A stretch of 64,000 nucleotides of DNA from Verrucomicrobiota bacterium (GCA_020630975.1 JAHDID010000002.1:186001-250000); one strand, 5' to 3'; shown: positions 25,515 to 34,294, numbered from the stretch's first letter. The notes: generated from the letters alone by a model not told the origin. Program-made: numbers and translations.

Positions 25515-26693
25515 ATGAGCATGATCTATCTGGATAATAATGCCACGACTCAGGTCGATCCGGCCGTGCGCGAGGCGATGCTGCCGTGGCTCGGTGAGCA
25601 GTATGGAAATCCCTCGGCGGGCTACCGTATCGGCAAGCAATCGCGCAAAGCATTAGAGACAGCGCGCGAGCAGGTGGCGGCATTGATCGATGCCGAGCCG
25701 GGGGAGATCATCTTCACCAGTGGTGGGACCGAGAGCAATACTCTGGCCATCCTATCCGCCACGCGGCTCTGGCCCGAGCGGCGTGGGCTGGTATCCAGCT
25801 CGGTCGAGCACAGTGCGATCCATGAGGGGCTCGGCTATTTCGCCGATTCAATAGGGTACAGCCCTGACTCAATAGGTTACAATCACCACGAGATCGCTGT
25901 GGATGCCGATGGAGTCCTCGATCTCGATGCCTGGCGCGCAGCTCTCGAGACTGGCGATGTGGCGATGGCCACGCTGATCTGGGCCAACAATGAGACAGGC
26001 GTGCTCAGCCCCGTGGTGGAGGCCGCCGAGGCCGCGCGCGATGCCAAGGTCTACTTTCATACCGATGCCGTGCAGGTCGTCGGCAAAGTCCCGGTATCGG
26101 TGGATGCTGCGCCGCTGCACTCGCTGGCGATGTCGGCGCACAAGTTTCACGGGCCCAAGGGCATCGGTGCGCTTTATGTCAATAAGCACGCGCGCTTTCA
26201 GCCATCGATCTTCGGTGGTGGGCAGGAGAGCGAGCGCCGCTCTGGCACGGAGAATGTAGCGGCCATCGTCGGTATGGGTGTGGCAGCGGATCTGGCTCGC
26301 CAGCGTCTCGATGAGATGCAGTCGGTAGAGGAGCTGCGCGATCGATTCGAGCGCGGTGTGGTAGCGGCGATCGAGGGTGTCGAGATCAATGGCACCACAG
26401 ACAGTCGTCTGCCCAATACGACCAATCTCTACTTCCCCGGAGTGGATGGCGAGGGGCTGCTCATCCTGCTAGACGAGGCTGGCGTCTGCTGCTCGCCGGG
26501 ATCGGCCTGCAGCACGGGAGCAATACAGCCCAGTCGCATCCTAAAGGCCATGGGCCAGAGCTCCAAGCGGGCGCGCAGCAGTGTGCGCTTTTCGCTATCC
26601 CATCTCAGCACCAAGGCCGAGATCGACGAGGCGATCGCTCAGATCGAAAAAGCGGTGGGCAAGCTGCGCATCGTACTACCGAGTCGGAGGTGA
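25515..26693 (+). CDS. Cysteine desulfurase (NifS/IscS-type) with repeat-derived insertion
   Basis: A PLP enzyme that takes sulfur from cysteine for Fe-S clusters and thiolation. The PLP lysine is in SAHKFHGPKG (near residue 209) and the catalytic cysteine in GSACSTGA (near 332). The N-terminal YLDNNATT and TSGGTESN are canonical. After IHEGLGYFA the protein carries an extra segment, DSIGYSPDSIGYN, encoded by two copies of the dispersed 14-bp repeat at 21-bp spacing, before returning to normal sequence (VDADGVLDLD). It is the same DNA repeat as in hemC but read in another frame. Without iscU or other suf/isc genes alongside, the exact subgroup (IscS or NifS) is left open. It follows manA by 4 bases. 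Confidence 0.9.
   Translation: MSMIYLDNNATTQVDPAVREAMLPWLGEQYGNPSAGYRIGKQSRKALETAREQVAALIDAEPGEIIFTSGGTESNTLAILSATRLWPERRGLVSSSVEHSAIHEGLGYFADSIGYSPDSIGYNHHEIAVDADGVLDLDAWRAALETGDVAMATLIWANNETGVLSPVVEAAEAARDAKVYFHTDAVQVVGKVPVSVDAAPLHSLAMSAHKFHGPKGIGALYVNKHARFQPSIFGGGQESERRSGTENVAAIVGMGVAADLARQRLDEMQSVEELRDRFERGVVAAIEGVEINGTTDSRLPNTTNLYFPGVDGEGLLILLDEAGVCCSPGSACSTGAIQPSRILKAMGQSSKRARSSVRFSLSHLSTKAEIDEAIAQIEKAVGKLRIVLPSRR
25847..25883 (+). repeat. 21-bp-period repeat, locus 2 (two copies, inside cysteine desulfurase gene)
   Basis: Cores TTCAATAGGGTACA (25847-25860) and CTCAATAGGTTACA (25868-25881) are 21 bp apart with a 7-bp spacer (GCCCTGA). The reading frame gives SIGY, not the FNRVQ seen in hemC. 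Confidence 0.9.
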
Positions 26694-26752
26694 TCCAAAA
26701 CTGTTTTGTTGACCGCTGCTGATAGATTTGAGATCCTCGCTCACGAGTGGAC

Positions 26753-27556
26753 ATGAGCGAGAAAAAGAACTTTAGCCTATTGAGAGAGGGGGAACCCAAT
26801 GTCTGGGTGTTTCGATTGTTAATCTGCGTCCTGCTGGCGGGGCTGTGTGGGACATTGTATGCCACCTACCTGACATGGCCTAAAGCGATCCGCGGGGAAG
26901 ATCCTGATACGATCGAAGAGCTGGCTGCTGAAATCCGTGGGCAAGAGGCCGCTCTGAAAGTGGTGAATGATAAGTTCGACCTTCTGTTCAGTCAGGTACA
27001 AGAGGGCAAGACTGAAGTCCTCGGGGAGCTTGATGAGGCAAAGCAAAAGCAGAGTCTATTGCAAAGCGACCTAGAGCTAGCGCGGGGAAATCTGGAGGCT
27101 ATGCAGCAGCGTGGCCCCAAGGAGCTGGACGTATTGCTCATGGTTTTTCTACTCGGTGCTTTGGGAGGTTTTCTACGAGCCGGAGCTTCTCTGGTGAAGT
27201 ATGTGGGCAATGGCAAGCTCAGTCAGCGCTGGTTCCTGTATTACTACGTCCTGCCGATCGCGGGTGCTCTGACAGCACCGATCATCTATCTGTTGTTTCG
27301 CTCGGGCATGCTGGCGTCCAATCAATCAGGCAGCTCCGGTACCGAGCATCTCAATCTGATCAGCATTTACGGGTTCGCAGCTCTGACAGGCCTGTACAGC
27401 AAAAATGCGACCGACAAACTAGAGGAAGTTTTTAACACGTTTCTTGTGGTGAAAGATAAAGATGGGGATCATTTGGGAAACGGTGAATCAACTCCTGGGG
27501 GTGAGGGTGTTGCGGATGAGGGCGGTAAAAATCCTGAAGGTAAAGGAAAGTCATAA
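26753..27556 (+). CDS. Unknown membrane protein with coiled coil
   Basis: I do not recognise a family. The 267-residue protein has an N-terminal membrane helix (LLICVLLAGLCGTLYATYL), a periplasmic or cytoplasmic coiled-coil stretch rich in Glu/Lys/Leu (about residues 60-125), then at least two more membrane segments (LDVLLMVFLLGALGGFL and YYYVLPIAGALTAPIIYLLF), and a conserved-looking block YGFAALTGLYSKNATDKLEE before a Gly/Glu/Lys-rich, disordered tail. The track start is GTG at 26747; ATG 26753 follows at once and is preferred. It is preceded by a 59-bp gap after the desulfurase gene. The coiled coil suggests oligomer formation or attachment to a partner; no more can be said. Confidence 0.6.
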   Translation: MSEKKNFSLLREGEPNVWVFRLLICVLLAGLCGTLYATYLTWPKAIRGEDPDTIEELAAEIRGQEAALKVVNDKFDLLFSQVQEGKTEVLGELDEAKQKQSLLQSDLELARGNLEAMQQRGPKELDVLLMVFLLGALGGFLRAGASLVKYVGNGKLSQRWFLYYYVLPIAGALTAPIIYLLFRSGMLASNQSGSSGTEHLNLISIYGFAALTGLYSKNATDKLEEVFNTFLVVKDKDGDHLGNGESTPGGEGVADEGGKNPEGKGKS

Positions 27557-27651
27557 CTGGCTTTAGCTAGGCACGAGGTCCTGAGTGCGCCCCCTGATTT
27601 TACTTTGCAGAAGTAAGATTTTCGGTTACCTCAACCTTGGACCGTGCTTTT

Positions 27652-28473
27652 ATGACAGAAATTTATATCGTGCTCGGGGTGTTAGTCCTGTCTTTCGCCC
27701 TACGCACTGTGCGCTGGGCGTTGTGCCGAAAGATCGGCATGATCGGCTTTTTCGTCGCGACATTTTTGTCGGGCTACCTTCTTTTTGGTCATTGGTGGCA
27801 AGGTGCAGGGCTGCTGGCCCTCTGGTTCATCCTCCCGTGGATCGATTTGCTCACCCGGGCGCGGCAGATGCGACTGCCCCTCGAGCGCAAACTGGCTCAG
27901 AAGCCGCCTCCGAATAGTAGTAAATTTCCCGAACTCACCAAACTGACCGAAGATCTTGAGGCTGAGGGTTTTGAGTGGGTAGCCGATCGCGGCTGGGACT
28001 GGCATGAGCTACATCAGTTTTTCCGTATCCTGTATCACCCAGAAAAGAAGGTAGAAGCCACTATCTGCTTCAGTGAGCAAAATCACCTCAGCTGGGCCGA
28101 TGTGAAGTTTACCTCGAAATCAGCACTAGGGCATATCTACCGGACGGTGAATGTACCTTTCAGTACGCCGATGCGAGCGATGCCACATGTCCATATCCGC
28201 AGAGACGTCGACTCCGAGAGTATGACAGCCTATCTGGTCGGGCATTTGAACTGGATCAAGGAGCTAGGGTATACCGAGGCCACTTTGAAAGATCAATCAG
28301 TGGACTGTCTGGTCGATGAAATTGTTTCCGAGTCGGGGCAGCAGATCTCGCACAATCTCAAAGCGGGCATCCTGACCCTATGCCAGGCCGATGATGAGAC
28401 CTGGCGCTACTCGTGGCGTGGTCTCTGCTACCTCTACTGCCAGCTGATCAAAGACTTCGTGCGTTTTTGCTAA
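27652..28473 (+). CDS. Unknown protein with N-terminal membrane segments
   Basis: A 273-residue protein of no recognised family. Two hydrophobic segments lie in the first 75 residues (IYIVLGVLVLSFALRTV and MIGFFVATFLSGYLLF..., then LLALWFILPWIDLL). They are followed by a soluble domain of about 190 residues with many Trp, His and Asp (WVADRGWDWHELHQFF, MPHVHIRRDVDSES). The track start is TTG 27637; the ATG at 27652 (MTEIYIVLG) is preferred. It ends 5 bases before the stop of the convergent zinc-ribbon gene. A shorter overlapping ORF in another frame (27585-27917) is a shadow. Confidence 0.6.
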   Translation: MTEIYIVLGVLVLSFALRTVRWALCRKIGMIGFFVATFLSGYLLFGHWWQGAGLLALWFILPWIDLLTRARQMRLPLERKLAQKPPPNSSKFPELTKLTEDLEAEGFEWVADRGWDWHELHQFFRILYHPEKKVEATICFSEQNHLSWADVKFTSKSALGHIYRTVNVPFSTPMRAMPHVHIRRDVDSESMTAYLVGHLNWIKELGYTEATLKDQSVDCLVDEIVSESGQQISHNLKAGILTLCQADDETWRYSWRGLCYLYCQLIKDFVRFC

Positions 28474-28478
28474 ACCGT

Positions 28479-28799
28479 TTAGTTGCCGGCTACGGCCGCG
28501 TAGATCCACGAGGCTGCGAGGAGTACGAAGAGAAATAGTGCCACGGTAGAGCCGACGGATTTGTGGCGAAACTCGTGGTCACAGTCCGAGCAGGTCAGTT
28601 TGCTGCTGTGAAAAGCATACCTGACTAGGAGATAGACCCAGCCGATCAGCAGAAAGGTGATGATATTGAACCGAGGGTGCTCAAACATATCGTAGTAAGT
28701 GTCTGAGCTGCCGCATTGGGTACACTTCTTTTGGCGCGATTGGGAGGTGACCTCTTCGTCGTAGACTTCGCTCTGTGGTGGGTTATAGGGATTCTGCAT
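28479..28799 (-). CDS. Small zinc-ribbon membrane protein
   Basis: A 106-residue protein with two CxxC pairs (KKCTQCGSSD and LTCSDCDHEFR) separated by a hydrophobic segment (IITFLLIGWVYLLV), plus a C-terminal membrane helix (TVALFLFVLLAASWIYAAVA). The cysteines would form a zinc ribbon facing the cytoplasm. Small proteins of this design are common and uncharacterised. I prefer the ATG at 28799 (MQNPYNPP, a start often seen in this kind of protein) over the one at 28832. The promoter region overlaps that of the divergently transcribed sugar-isomerase-like gene. Confidence 0.65.
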   Translation of the reverse strand: MQNPYNPPQSEVYDEEVTSQSRQKKCTQCGSSDTYYDMFEHPRFNIITFLLIGWVYLLVRYAFHSSKLTCSDCDHEFRHKSVGSTVALFLFVLLAASWIYAAVAGN

Positions 28800-28862
28800 T
28801 GGGGTTTTTGCAGTATGCTCCCAAAACCCCATATTTTAGTCAATCATTCCCACGTTAATTTT

Positions 28863-29660
28863 ATGATCTTTGGAGTCTCCGATTTCGCCACCACTGAGTC
28901 TTTCGACAATGCTGAGCTGATCACCAGTCATGGGCTGGACTTCGTCGAGGCAGGCTGCGCCAAGGTAGCCGCTTTGCCGGACGATGTGTTTGCCGCGCGT
29001 GCTGCCGATCTAGCATCGAAGGGGATCAACGTGCAGTCGATGAATTGGTTTCTGCCACCGACTCTGAAAGTAGTCGGCGATGAGGTAGACGATGCTGCCT
29101 CGCGCAGCTTTCTCGAGGGAGCGATCGCGCGGGCGGAGGTACTAGGGGCGCAGGCGATCGTGTTTGGCAGTCCCGGCTCGCGCACGAGACCAGATGGATT
29201 TTCTAGCGACAAGGCTCGCCAGCAGATCGTGCGGTTCTGCCATCTGTTTGCCGATGTGGTCGAGGAGCAGGGCGCTAGCGTGAGACTAGCAGTGGAGCAC
29301 GTGAATCACACCGAGACCAATATGCTGAACACCTTTGCCGATGCCATGTCGGTAGCGACGGAGGTGGCGCGGCCCGAGGTGGGGCTAGCGGCGGATCTAT
29401 ATCACTTCCACATGGAGAGCGAGTCCATGGAGATCCTGCGCGATGCAGGCGATCTGGTGTGTGCTGTGCAGCTAGCCAATCCCGATGGACGCTGTTTTCC
29501 GAAGGAAGGCGCAGACGTGGCAGGGATGGCAGAGTTTTTCCAACTGCTGAAAGAGATCAGCTATAGTGGAGGTGTCTCAGTGGAGGCTACGCCGGGAAAT
29601 GATCTTGCGGCGGATTGTCGTAGTGCAGTTGCGGCGATGCGTGTGGTGTGGGGTGCGTAG
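28863..29660 (+). CDS. Sugar phosphate isomerase/epimerase (xylose isomerase-like TIM barrel)
   Basis: A 265-residue TIM-barrel protein of the AP-endonuclease-2/xylose-isomerase-like superfamily. Metal-site residues are visible at the ends of the strands: AVEHVNHTETN, the LAADLYHFHMES block and SVEATPGND near the C-terminus. These enzymes isomerise or epimerise sugars or sugar acids; the substrate cannot be told. The ORF track runs from 28716, but the conserved protein begins at ATG 28863 (MIFGVSDFATTE), which also removes overlap with the divergent zinc-ribbon gene. No linked sugar pathway genes are present. Confidence 0.8.
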   Translation: MIFGVSDFATTESFDNAELITSHGLDFVEAGCAKVAALPDDVFAARAADLASKGINVQSMNWFLPPTLKVVGDEVDDAASRSFLEGAIARAEVLGAQAIVFGSPGSRTRPDGFSSDKARQQIVRFCHLFADVVEEQGASVRLAVEHVNHTETNMLNTFADAMSVATEVARPEVGLAADLYHFHMESESMEILRDAGDLVCAVQLANPDGRCFPKEGADVAGMAEFFQLLKEISYSGGVSVEATPGNDLAADCRSAVAAMRVVWGA

Positions 29661-29669
29661 TCTATGCTG

Positions 29670-29727
29670 AGGTTGAGTGGAATGGCGATTGTCAAACAGT
29701 CTATTGTTGATTGTTGAGGTGCTTGGC
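29670..29727 (-). repeat. Four-helix-bundle-associated repeat, isolated partial copy
   Basis: GAGTGGAATGGCGATTGTCA, then AACAGTCTATTGTTGATTG and TTGAGGTGCTTGG, is the reverse complement of the first part of the tandem units at 23934 and 24099. It begins 10 bases after a stop codon. The rest of the gap to 30076 is AT-rich with no confident gene. Confidence 0.75.
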
Positions 29728-29833
29728 CAGTGCTCTCAGCACTGAATTCAAAAGCCGATCAGGTAATTAATCCTCTCAGGCTGCGAAAGAAGTAAAGGCA
29801 TTGAATCGATCGACTAGGAGTTCTCAGAGTACT

Positions 29834-30019
29834 TCACTGGATGTGTGCTTCGGAGAGATAGTCAGAAGTCTCGATAGCATTGGTCTTGGCACACAACCAT
29901 TCCACAAACTGTAGAGTATCAGATTTGTTGTTTAACTTGCCTTGATAATCCTTCAAGTGGTTACTGGCCAGAATTGATATCTGTGGATAAAGGTGACTCG
30001 ACAACTGAGGGTGAAACAC
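29834..30019 (-). CDS. Possible small protein or gene remnant
   Basis: A 61-residue ORF in a 415-bp AT-rich gap. The sequence (for example TLQFVEWLCAKTNAIETSDY) looks protein-like in composition, but there is no recognised domain and no clear ribosome site. It could be the leftover 3' part of a lost gene. Low confidence. Confidence 0.2.
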   Translation of the reverse strand: MFHPQLSSHLYPQISILASNHLKDYQGKLNNKSDTLQFVEWLCAKTNAIETSDYLSEAHIQ

Positions 30020-30076
30020 GAAATAAAAGTTATCGGCTGGAAGAAATTTTTAGGGTTTAGTAATTAGAAAAATAGC

Positions 30077-30514
30077 ATGAAAATCAGATTAATTGTATTT
30101 ATGGCTTTTTTTATTTTGGTTTCCGATGTGTTTTCGACTGAGCACAAAGTGCTTAGAGGGGTTGGTGGGAACTTTGCGATTTGGGGCCATGAAGAATCTA
30201 ATTTAAGCTACATAATTTTTTTCTCTGGTGATGAAGAGCCTGGAGAGGTCTCATATTCCAAGGATAAAAGAGAAGTTTATTGGAGGGAAGATTTGGTTTG
30301 GAGTAAGTCATGGAAAGGGGAGCAGTACTTTGCGGTAGTGATTGGAGAATCTATTACCGAAGGGAAAACGGGTTTCACACTTGGCGATTTTAAGCGGTGG
30401 TTTTCTGAAAAAAAGCGCGACGATGCCAAGCTAGGTATGTGTGCTAGTTTTATGAAGTGGCATCTATTGCTGAATCGAGAATTAAAATTCGAAACGCAGG
30501 AGAACCTTAATTAA
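30077..30514 (+). CDS. Small secreted protein of unknown function
   Basis: A 145-residue protein with a clear signal peptide (MKIRLIVFMAFFILVSDVFS) and a mature part rich in Trp, Lys and Glu. No family is recognised. The gene is AT-rich, like the flanking non-coding DNA and unlike the surrounding chromosome, and is isolated between repeat fragments at 29670 and 30790, so it is a candidate for recent gain. A putative single Cys (LGMCASF) argues against a disulfide-rich toxin. Confidence 0.5.
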   Translation: MKIRLIVFMAFFILVSDVFSTEHKVLRGVGGNFAIWGHEESNLSYIIFFSGDEEPGEVSYSKDKREVYWREDLVWSKSWKGEQYFAVVIGESITEGKTGFTLGDFKRWFSEKKRDDAKLGMCASFMKWHLLLNRELKFETQENLN

Positions 30515-30789
30515 CTGAAATCACATTACCCGGACACAACTGAACTATCCGAGTCACGTTTCCTAACAGTCACCCTGTAGCACAAGCGCTGGTGGCGAGG
30601 CTTTAGGGTAAGGTTTGGGTATGCATTTTCGGTGCTAACGCCAGCTACCCTTGGACAGAACGTTCCAACTGATCTGGTTTGTCAGACCCGAACCTGACAG
30701 GCTGGGTCACTTTTCACTAATTCGTATTCTCTGCCAAGACGGCGACCTCTGGCAGAGGGTAGTGTAAATACTGAGAGTGAATGGAATCA
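30515..30789. other. Non-coding gap without a recognisable feature
   Basis: This stretch holds no convincing ORF, hairpin with T-tract or RNA gene that I can identify. It leads into the repeat copy at 30790. Confidence 0.4.
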
Positions 30790-30890
30790 AGATTGTTGGA
30801 CAGGCTATTATTGAAGTGCTTGTTCTGCGCCGAATAGCACAGACTTCAAAAATCAACACTAGTCGATCAGCAATCGACAATCCGCTCAGA
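30790..30890 (-). repeat. Four-helix-bundle-associated repeat, junction of two units
   Basis: The left part (ATTGTTGGACAGGCTATTAT) corresponds to the end of one inverted unit. The right part (ATCAACACTAGTCGATCAGC, then AATCGACAATCCGCTCAG) corresponds to the start of the next. Together they look like the seam of a former tandem pair, opposite in orientation to that at 23934-24252. Confidence 0.75.
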
Positions 30891-30937
30891 CTATGTCCGC
30901 TCACACTGCGAGCGGATTTGTTTGCGCTGCTACCGCT

Positions 30938-32224
30938 CTAGGCAGCTTCACGCTTTTCGCGGGGCTTTTTGTCCTCGACGATTTTGGGCTTGGCATCGCC
31001 GATCACGACTGGGCGGTCGATCTTTACGGTGGATGGAGCTGGGGCGTCGGGTGCTTCGTACATGGTGTCGAGCATGAGCTTCTCAAAGATGGAGCGTAGG
31101 GCTCGGGCACCGGTGCCGCGTTCGATAGCTTCTTCGGCGAGGGCGGTCAGGCCGTCGTCGGTGACTTTTAGGGTCACGCCATCCATGGCGAGCAGTTTGG
31201 AAAATTGTTTGATCAGCGAGTTCTTCGGTTCGGTGAGCACGCGGACCAGTTCGTCGGCAGTCAGCTTGCGCAGCGATGATACGACGGGGAGTCGGCCGAT
31301 GAATTCTGGGATCAGACCAAAACCGGTCAGGTCTTCTGGAGTGACCTTGGTCATGTGGCTGCTCACTTCTTCTTCGCTGGGTACCTTGGTGGTCTCCATG
31401 CCAAAGCCTAGCACTTGCTTGCCGAGGCGCTTGGATACGACCTCTTCGAGACCGACGAATGCGCCACCGCAGATAAAAAGAATCTTCTCAGTATTCACCT
31501 GGATGTACTCCTGGTGTGGGTGCTTGCGGCCGCCTTGTGGTGGCACGTTGCAGACGGTGCCTTCCAGGATTTTTAGCAGAGCCTGCTGCACACCCTCGCC
31601 TGATACGTCGCGAGTGATTGAGACATTCTCTGTCTTGCGGCCGATCTTATCGATCTCGTCGATGTAGATGATGCCCTGCTCGGCGCGAGCCACATCGTAG
31701 TCGGCTGCCTGCAGGAGGCGTAGCACGATATTTTCCACATCGTCGCCGACGTAACCGGCCTCGGTGAGAGTCGTGGCATCGGCGATGCAGAATGGTACAT
31801 TCAGCACGCGAGCCAGCGTCTTCGCCAAAAGTGTTTTACCTGAGCCAGTGGGGCCGATCAGTAGCACGTTACTTTTCTCGATCTCCACATCGGCGAAGTC
31901 ATCATTCCCGCCGAGGCGAGCAGGCGCTGTGTGCTGGTGCAGACGCTTGTAGTGATTGTGCACAGCGACGGAGAGGACCTTCTTGGCGTACTCCTGACCG
32001 ATCACGTGCTGGTTGAGCGTGCGGCATAGCTCGCCGGGACGAGGCACGCTGAAATCGGTAGACATCTCTCCCTCGACCTCGCTGAGTTCCTTATCCAGGA
32101 TACCTCGGCAGACAGTGATACAGCCATCACAAATATAGACACCTGGGCCCGCGATTAGCTTTTTCACTTCGGAGTGACTCTTCCCGCAGAAAGAGCACAT
32201 GGTCAGGTTTGATGGGCGCGCCAT
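30938..32224 (-). CDS. clpX: ATP-dependent Clp protease ATP-binding subunit ClpX
   Basis: The AAA+ unfoldase that feeds proteins to ClpP. The N-terminal zinc-binding domain ([18 protein letters not shown]), Walker A ([14 protein letters not shown]), the pore loop region GYVGDDVEN, Walker B ([10 protein letters not shown]), sensor and arginine-finger regions ([26 protein letters not shown]) are complete. The 428 residues match the family. clpP and tig, its usual neighbours, are not in this window. A basic tail ([10 protein letters not shown]) ends the protein. The neighbouring gene on the same strand upstream ends about 100 bases away. Confidence 0.96.
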   Translation of the reverse strand: MARPSNLTMCSFCGKSHSEVKKLIAGPGVYICDGCITVCRGILDKELSEVEGEMSTDFSVPRPGELCRTLNQHVIGQEYAKKVLSVAVHNHYKRLHQHTAPARLGGNDDFADVEIEKSNVLLIGPTGSGKTLLAKTLARVLNVPFCIADATTLTEAGYVGDDVENIVLRLLQAADYDVARAEQGIIYIDEIDKIGRKTENVSITRDVSGEGVQQALLKILEGTVCNVPPQGGRKHPHQEYIQVNTEKILFICGGAFVGLEEVVSKRLGKQVLGFGMETTKVPSEEEVSSHMTKVTPEDLTGFGLIPEFIGRLPVVSSLRKLTADELVRVLTEPKNSLIKQFSKLLAMDGVTLKVTDDGLTALAEEAIERGTGARALRSIFEKLMLDTMYEAPDAPAPSTVKIDRPVVIGDAKPKIVEDKKPREKREAA

Positions 32225-32330
32225 AGAGTCAGAAAAGTAGATGAGTGAGGTCGAGTGGGAGAAAGAAGGTCAGGCAAACTAGACTACTCTGTTCCTGCCG
32301 ATTTTCCAGTGATAATTTAAATTTCCAGAA

Positions 32331-33491
32331 TTATAAAAGTTTCCTTAGTAGCTGAGGAAGATATAAAATTTCATCAATAGTATGAGTGGCCGTAGTGTTG
32401 ATAGATTTGTCTCCACGCACCCGGATGGTGCCTCGGACCTCGGCGGCGATGCCCATCTCGATGTCGCGGTCGGCATCGCCGATCATCCAGCTGCGCGATA
32501 GGTCGATCTCGTGCTCGCTTGCAGCGGTCAGGATCATCTCGGGGTCGGGTTTGGCTCGGTGCGGGCAGTCTGGAGTGGCGGTGTAGGAGTAGATCGCATC
32601 GAATGCTAAGCCACCCCCCTTTGCATTCAGCACAGTCTGCAGCTTGTGATGGATCTGGTCGAGATCATCCTGTGTCATCAGTCCTTTGCCCACGCCTTTC
32701 TGACTGGTCACCACTACGGCTAGGTAACCCGCCTCGCGTACCACAGAGAGTGCCTCTGCGATGCCGTCGTGGATATGGAAGTCGGAGTGATGCAAAACGT
32801 AGCCTGGGCCGGGTGAGTGGTTGATCACGCCATCTCTGTCGAAGAAGACGCATGGCCGGGGTGCCAGACGTGGGACGATCGGTGAATATTCATCCATAGT
32901 GTCGATATCGCGTAAGGTCTTTAGTAACTGGTAAGAGAGAGTCGCCCGTTGGGCCTGGTCGAGAGTCGCCTGCAGGGTGTGTGCGGTGCTCCACGGGATG
33001 CCCTGAAACAGGCAATCGTGTGGCTGGCTGAGACCGATCAGGTAGTAGCCGCCATCCTCTGCGGGGCCTAGCACCACATCGCTGTGCTCTAGATTTTGCC
33101 AGGCGGTGTGTAGCAGTGTGGCATCGATGTCGATGCAGTCGGTACCTAGCACGAGTAGATCGGTAGCGGGATCATCGGCATACACGCTGTGCACTGCCGC
33201 AGTGAGGCGCTGGCCCAGATCGCCCGAGGACTGTGCTCGATAGACGATCTCAGCCGAGACACTCGCCAGGTAGGGGTGTAGCCATTGCTCGATGGCTGGG
33301 CGCTGCTCGGGTGGATCGAAAAAAAGGTAGATCACATCGGGGCACGACTGCCGGACGAGTCGGATCACTTCTCGCACCAGTTTCTGGTAGGCGACTGCAG
33401 CTTCCGCTGCGCCCAGGGTTTCGGCTAAGCGAGTTTTTACTCTGCCGGGTTCGGGGTGCTTGAGGAATAACGCGGCACCACGGCGTCTCAT
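32331..33491 (-). CDS. DUF2064 glycosyltransferase-like domain fused to GmhB-type HAD phosphatase
   Basis: Residues 1-200 are a TIGR04282/DUF2064-type nucleotide-sugar transferase-like domain (FLKHPEPGRVKTRLAETLG, VLGTDCIDID, GPAEDGGYYLIGL). Residues 210-386 are a HAD phosphatase like GmhB, which removes the 7-phosphate from heptose-1,7-bisphosphate in lipopolysaccharide precursor synthesis. The HAD motifs are FFDRDGVIN, TSQKGVGKG (motif II), KPDPEMI (motif III) and MIGDADRDIEMG (motif IV). The GmhB-type zinc-loop region appears as TPDCPHRAKP with a reduced set of cysteines. The fusion has no internal stop. It overlaps the phosphoesterase gene upstream by ATGA, so the two are coupled. Confidence 0.82.
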   Translation of the reverse strand: MRRRGAALFLKHPEPGRVKTRLAETLGAAEAAVAYQKLVREVIRLVRQSCPDVIYLFFDPPEQRPAIEQWLHPYLASVSAEIVYRAQSSGDLGQRLTAAVHSVYADDPATDLLVLGTDCIDIDATLLHTAWQNLEHSDVVLGPAEDGGYYLIGLSQPHDCLFQGIPWSTAHTLQATLDQAQRATLSYQLLKTLRDIDTMDEYSPIVPRLAPRPCVFFDRDGVINHSPGPGYVLHHSDFHIHDGIAEALSVVREAGYLAVVVTSQKGVGKGLMTQDDLDQIHHKLQTVLNAKGGGLAFDAIYSYTATPDCPHRAKPDPEMILTAASEHEIDLSRSWMIGDADRDIEMGIAAEVRGTIRVRGDKSINTTATHTIDEILYLPQLLRKLL

Positions 33492-34294
33492 AAGGAGTGC
33501 GGCTCGGCATACTCCTTCACCATCGTAGCTTCAGATGTGAAGGTGATGTGATTGAAGGGGAGCGCGCACTTGGAGATGAAGTCGCAGCCTACCGTCTCCT
33601 CTGGGCCACTGGAGAAATGGCAGACTGGGCTAGAGACTCCCGAGTAGAGGATGCCATCGCGATAGACCTGGATGCCGCGATGAAGATGGCCAAAAAATAC
33701 GCCTGCGACGTGGTCGCGGAATTCGCACAGCAGGTAGTGGACAGCTAGGCCATTTTTCACCAGTAGAAAGTCATCCGTCCACGGCGAACCGATCGGCAGG
33801 ATCGGGTAATGGAGAAAGATCGCCAGTCGTTCGCCTTTGCCGAGAGACTCTAGGGTGCTGCGCAGTTCTCGCAGCTGGGGATCGGATACAAAGCCATGCG
33901 GGCCCTCGGTCTCGGGCACCCAGGCATCGATCACTAGGCCAGTCACGCCGGTACCGATATCGAAGGTGTAGGCCAGCTTATCGCCCACATCATTCAGTCC
34001 AGTGTGTGGAGCTAGGGCCATGTACTTGCGAGTCATCGCCGCGTCGTCGTGATTTCCCGACACATAGTAGACGGGAGCATTCAGCTGGCCGAGCACATCT
34101 CGGGCCAGAGCGTAGGCATCTTCATCTGGATCATTCACGATGTCTCCGGTGTGGATGATCAGATCCGGGGTAAAGGTCATGCCATTGATCAGGTCAACTA
34201 GGGCAGACACTCGCTCGTAGGGTCGGCTGCCCCGTATCTCCATCTCTTTCGATGGACCGAAGTGGGTGTCGCTGATGTGGATGATTTGGGCCAT
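33488..34294 (-). CDS. Metallophosphoesterase (CpdA-like, class III)
   Basis: A calcineurin-like phosphoesterase of 268 residues with all five metal-site motifs: ISDTHFG, HTGDIVNDPD, VSGNHDD, FLHYPI and FGHLHRGIQ. The length and order are those of cAMP phosphodiesterase CpdA, but the family also includes glycerophosphodiesterases and UDP-sugar hydrolases, so the substrate is open. The track start is GTG 34297; ATG 34294 follows at once. The stop overlaps the DUF2064-GmhB gene by ATGA, which suggests a nucleotide-sugar or phospholipid context rather than cAMP. Confidence 0.85.
   Translation of the reverse strand: MAQIIHISDTHFGPSKEMEIRGSRPYERVSALVDLINGMTFTPDLIIHTGDIVNDPDEDAYALARDVLGQLNAPVYYVSGNHDDAAMTRKYMALAPHTGLNDVGDKLAYTFDIGTGVTGLVIDAWVPETEGPHGFVSDPQLRELRSTLESLGKGERLAIFLHYPILPIGSPWTDDFLLVKNGLAVHYLLCEFRDHVAGVFFGHLHRGIQVYRDGILYSGVSSPVCHFSSGPEETVGCDFISKCALPFNHITFTSEATMVKEYAEPHSL

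Noticed and set aside
27585-27917. 110-aa ORF overlapping the 27652 gene
   Set aside because: A different frame of the same region, Arg/Ala/Pro-rich, weaker start, and the alternative frame has clear membrane helices and continues far longer.
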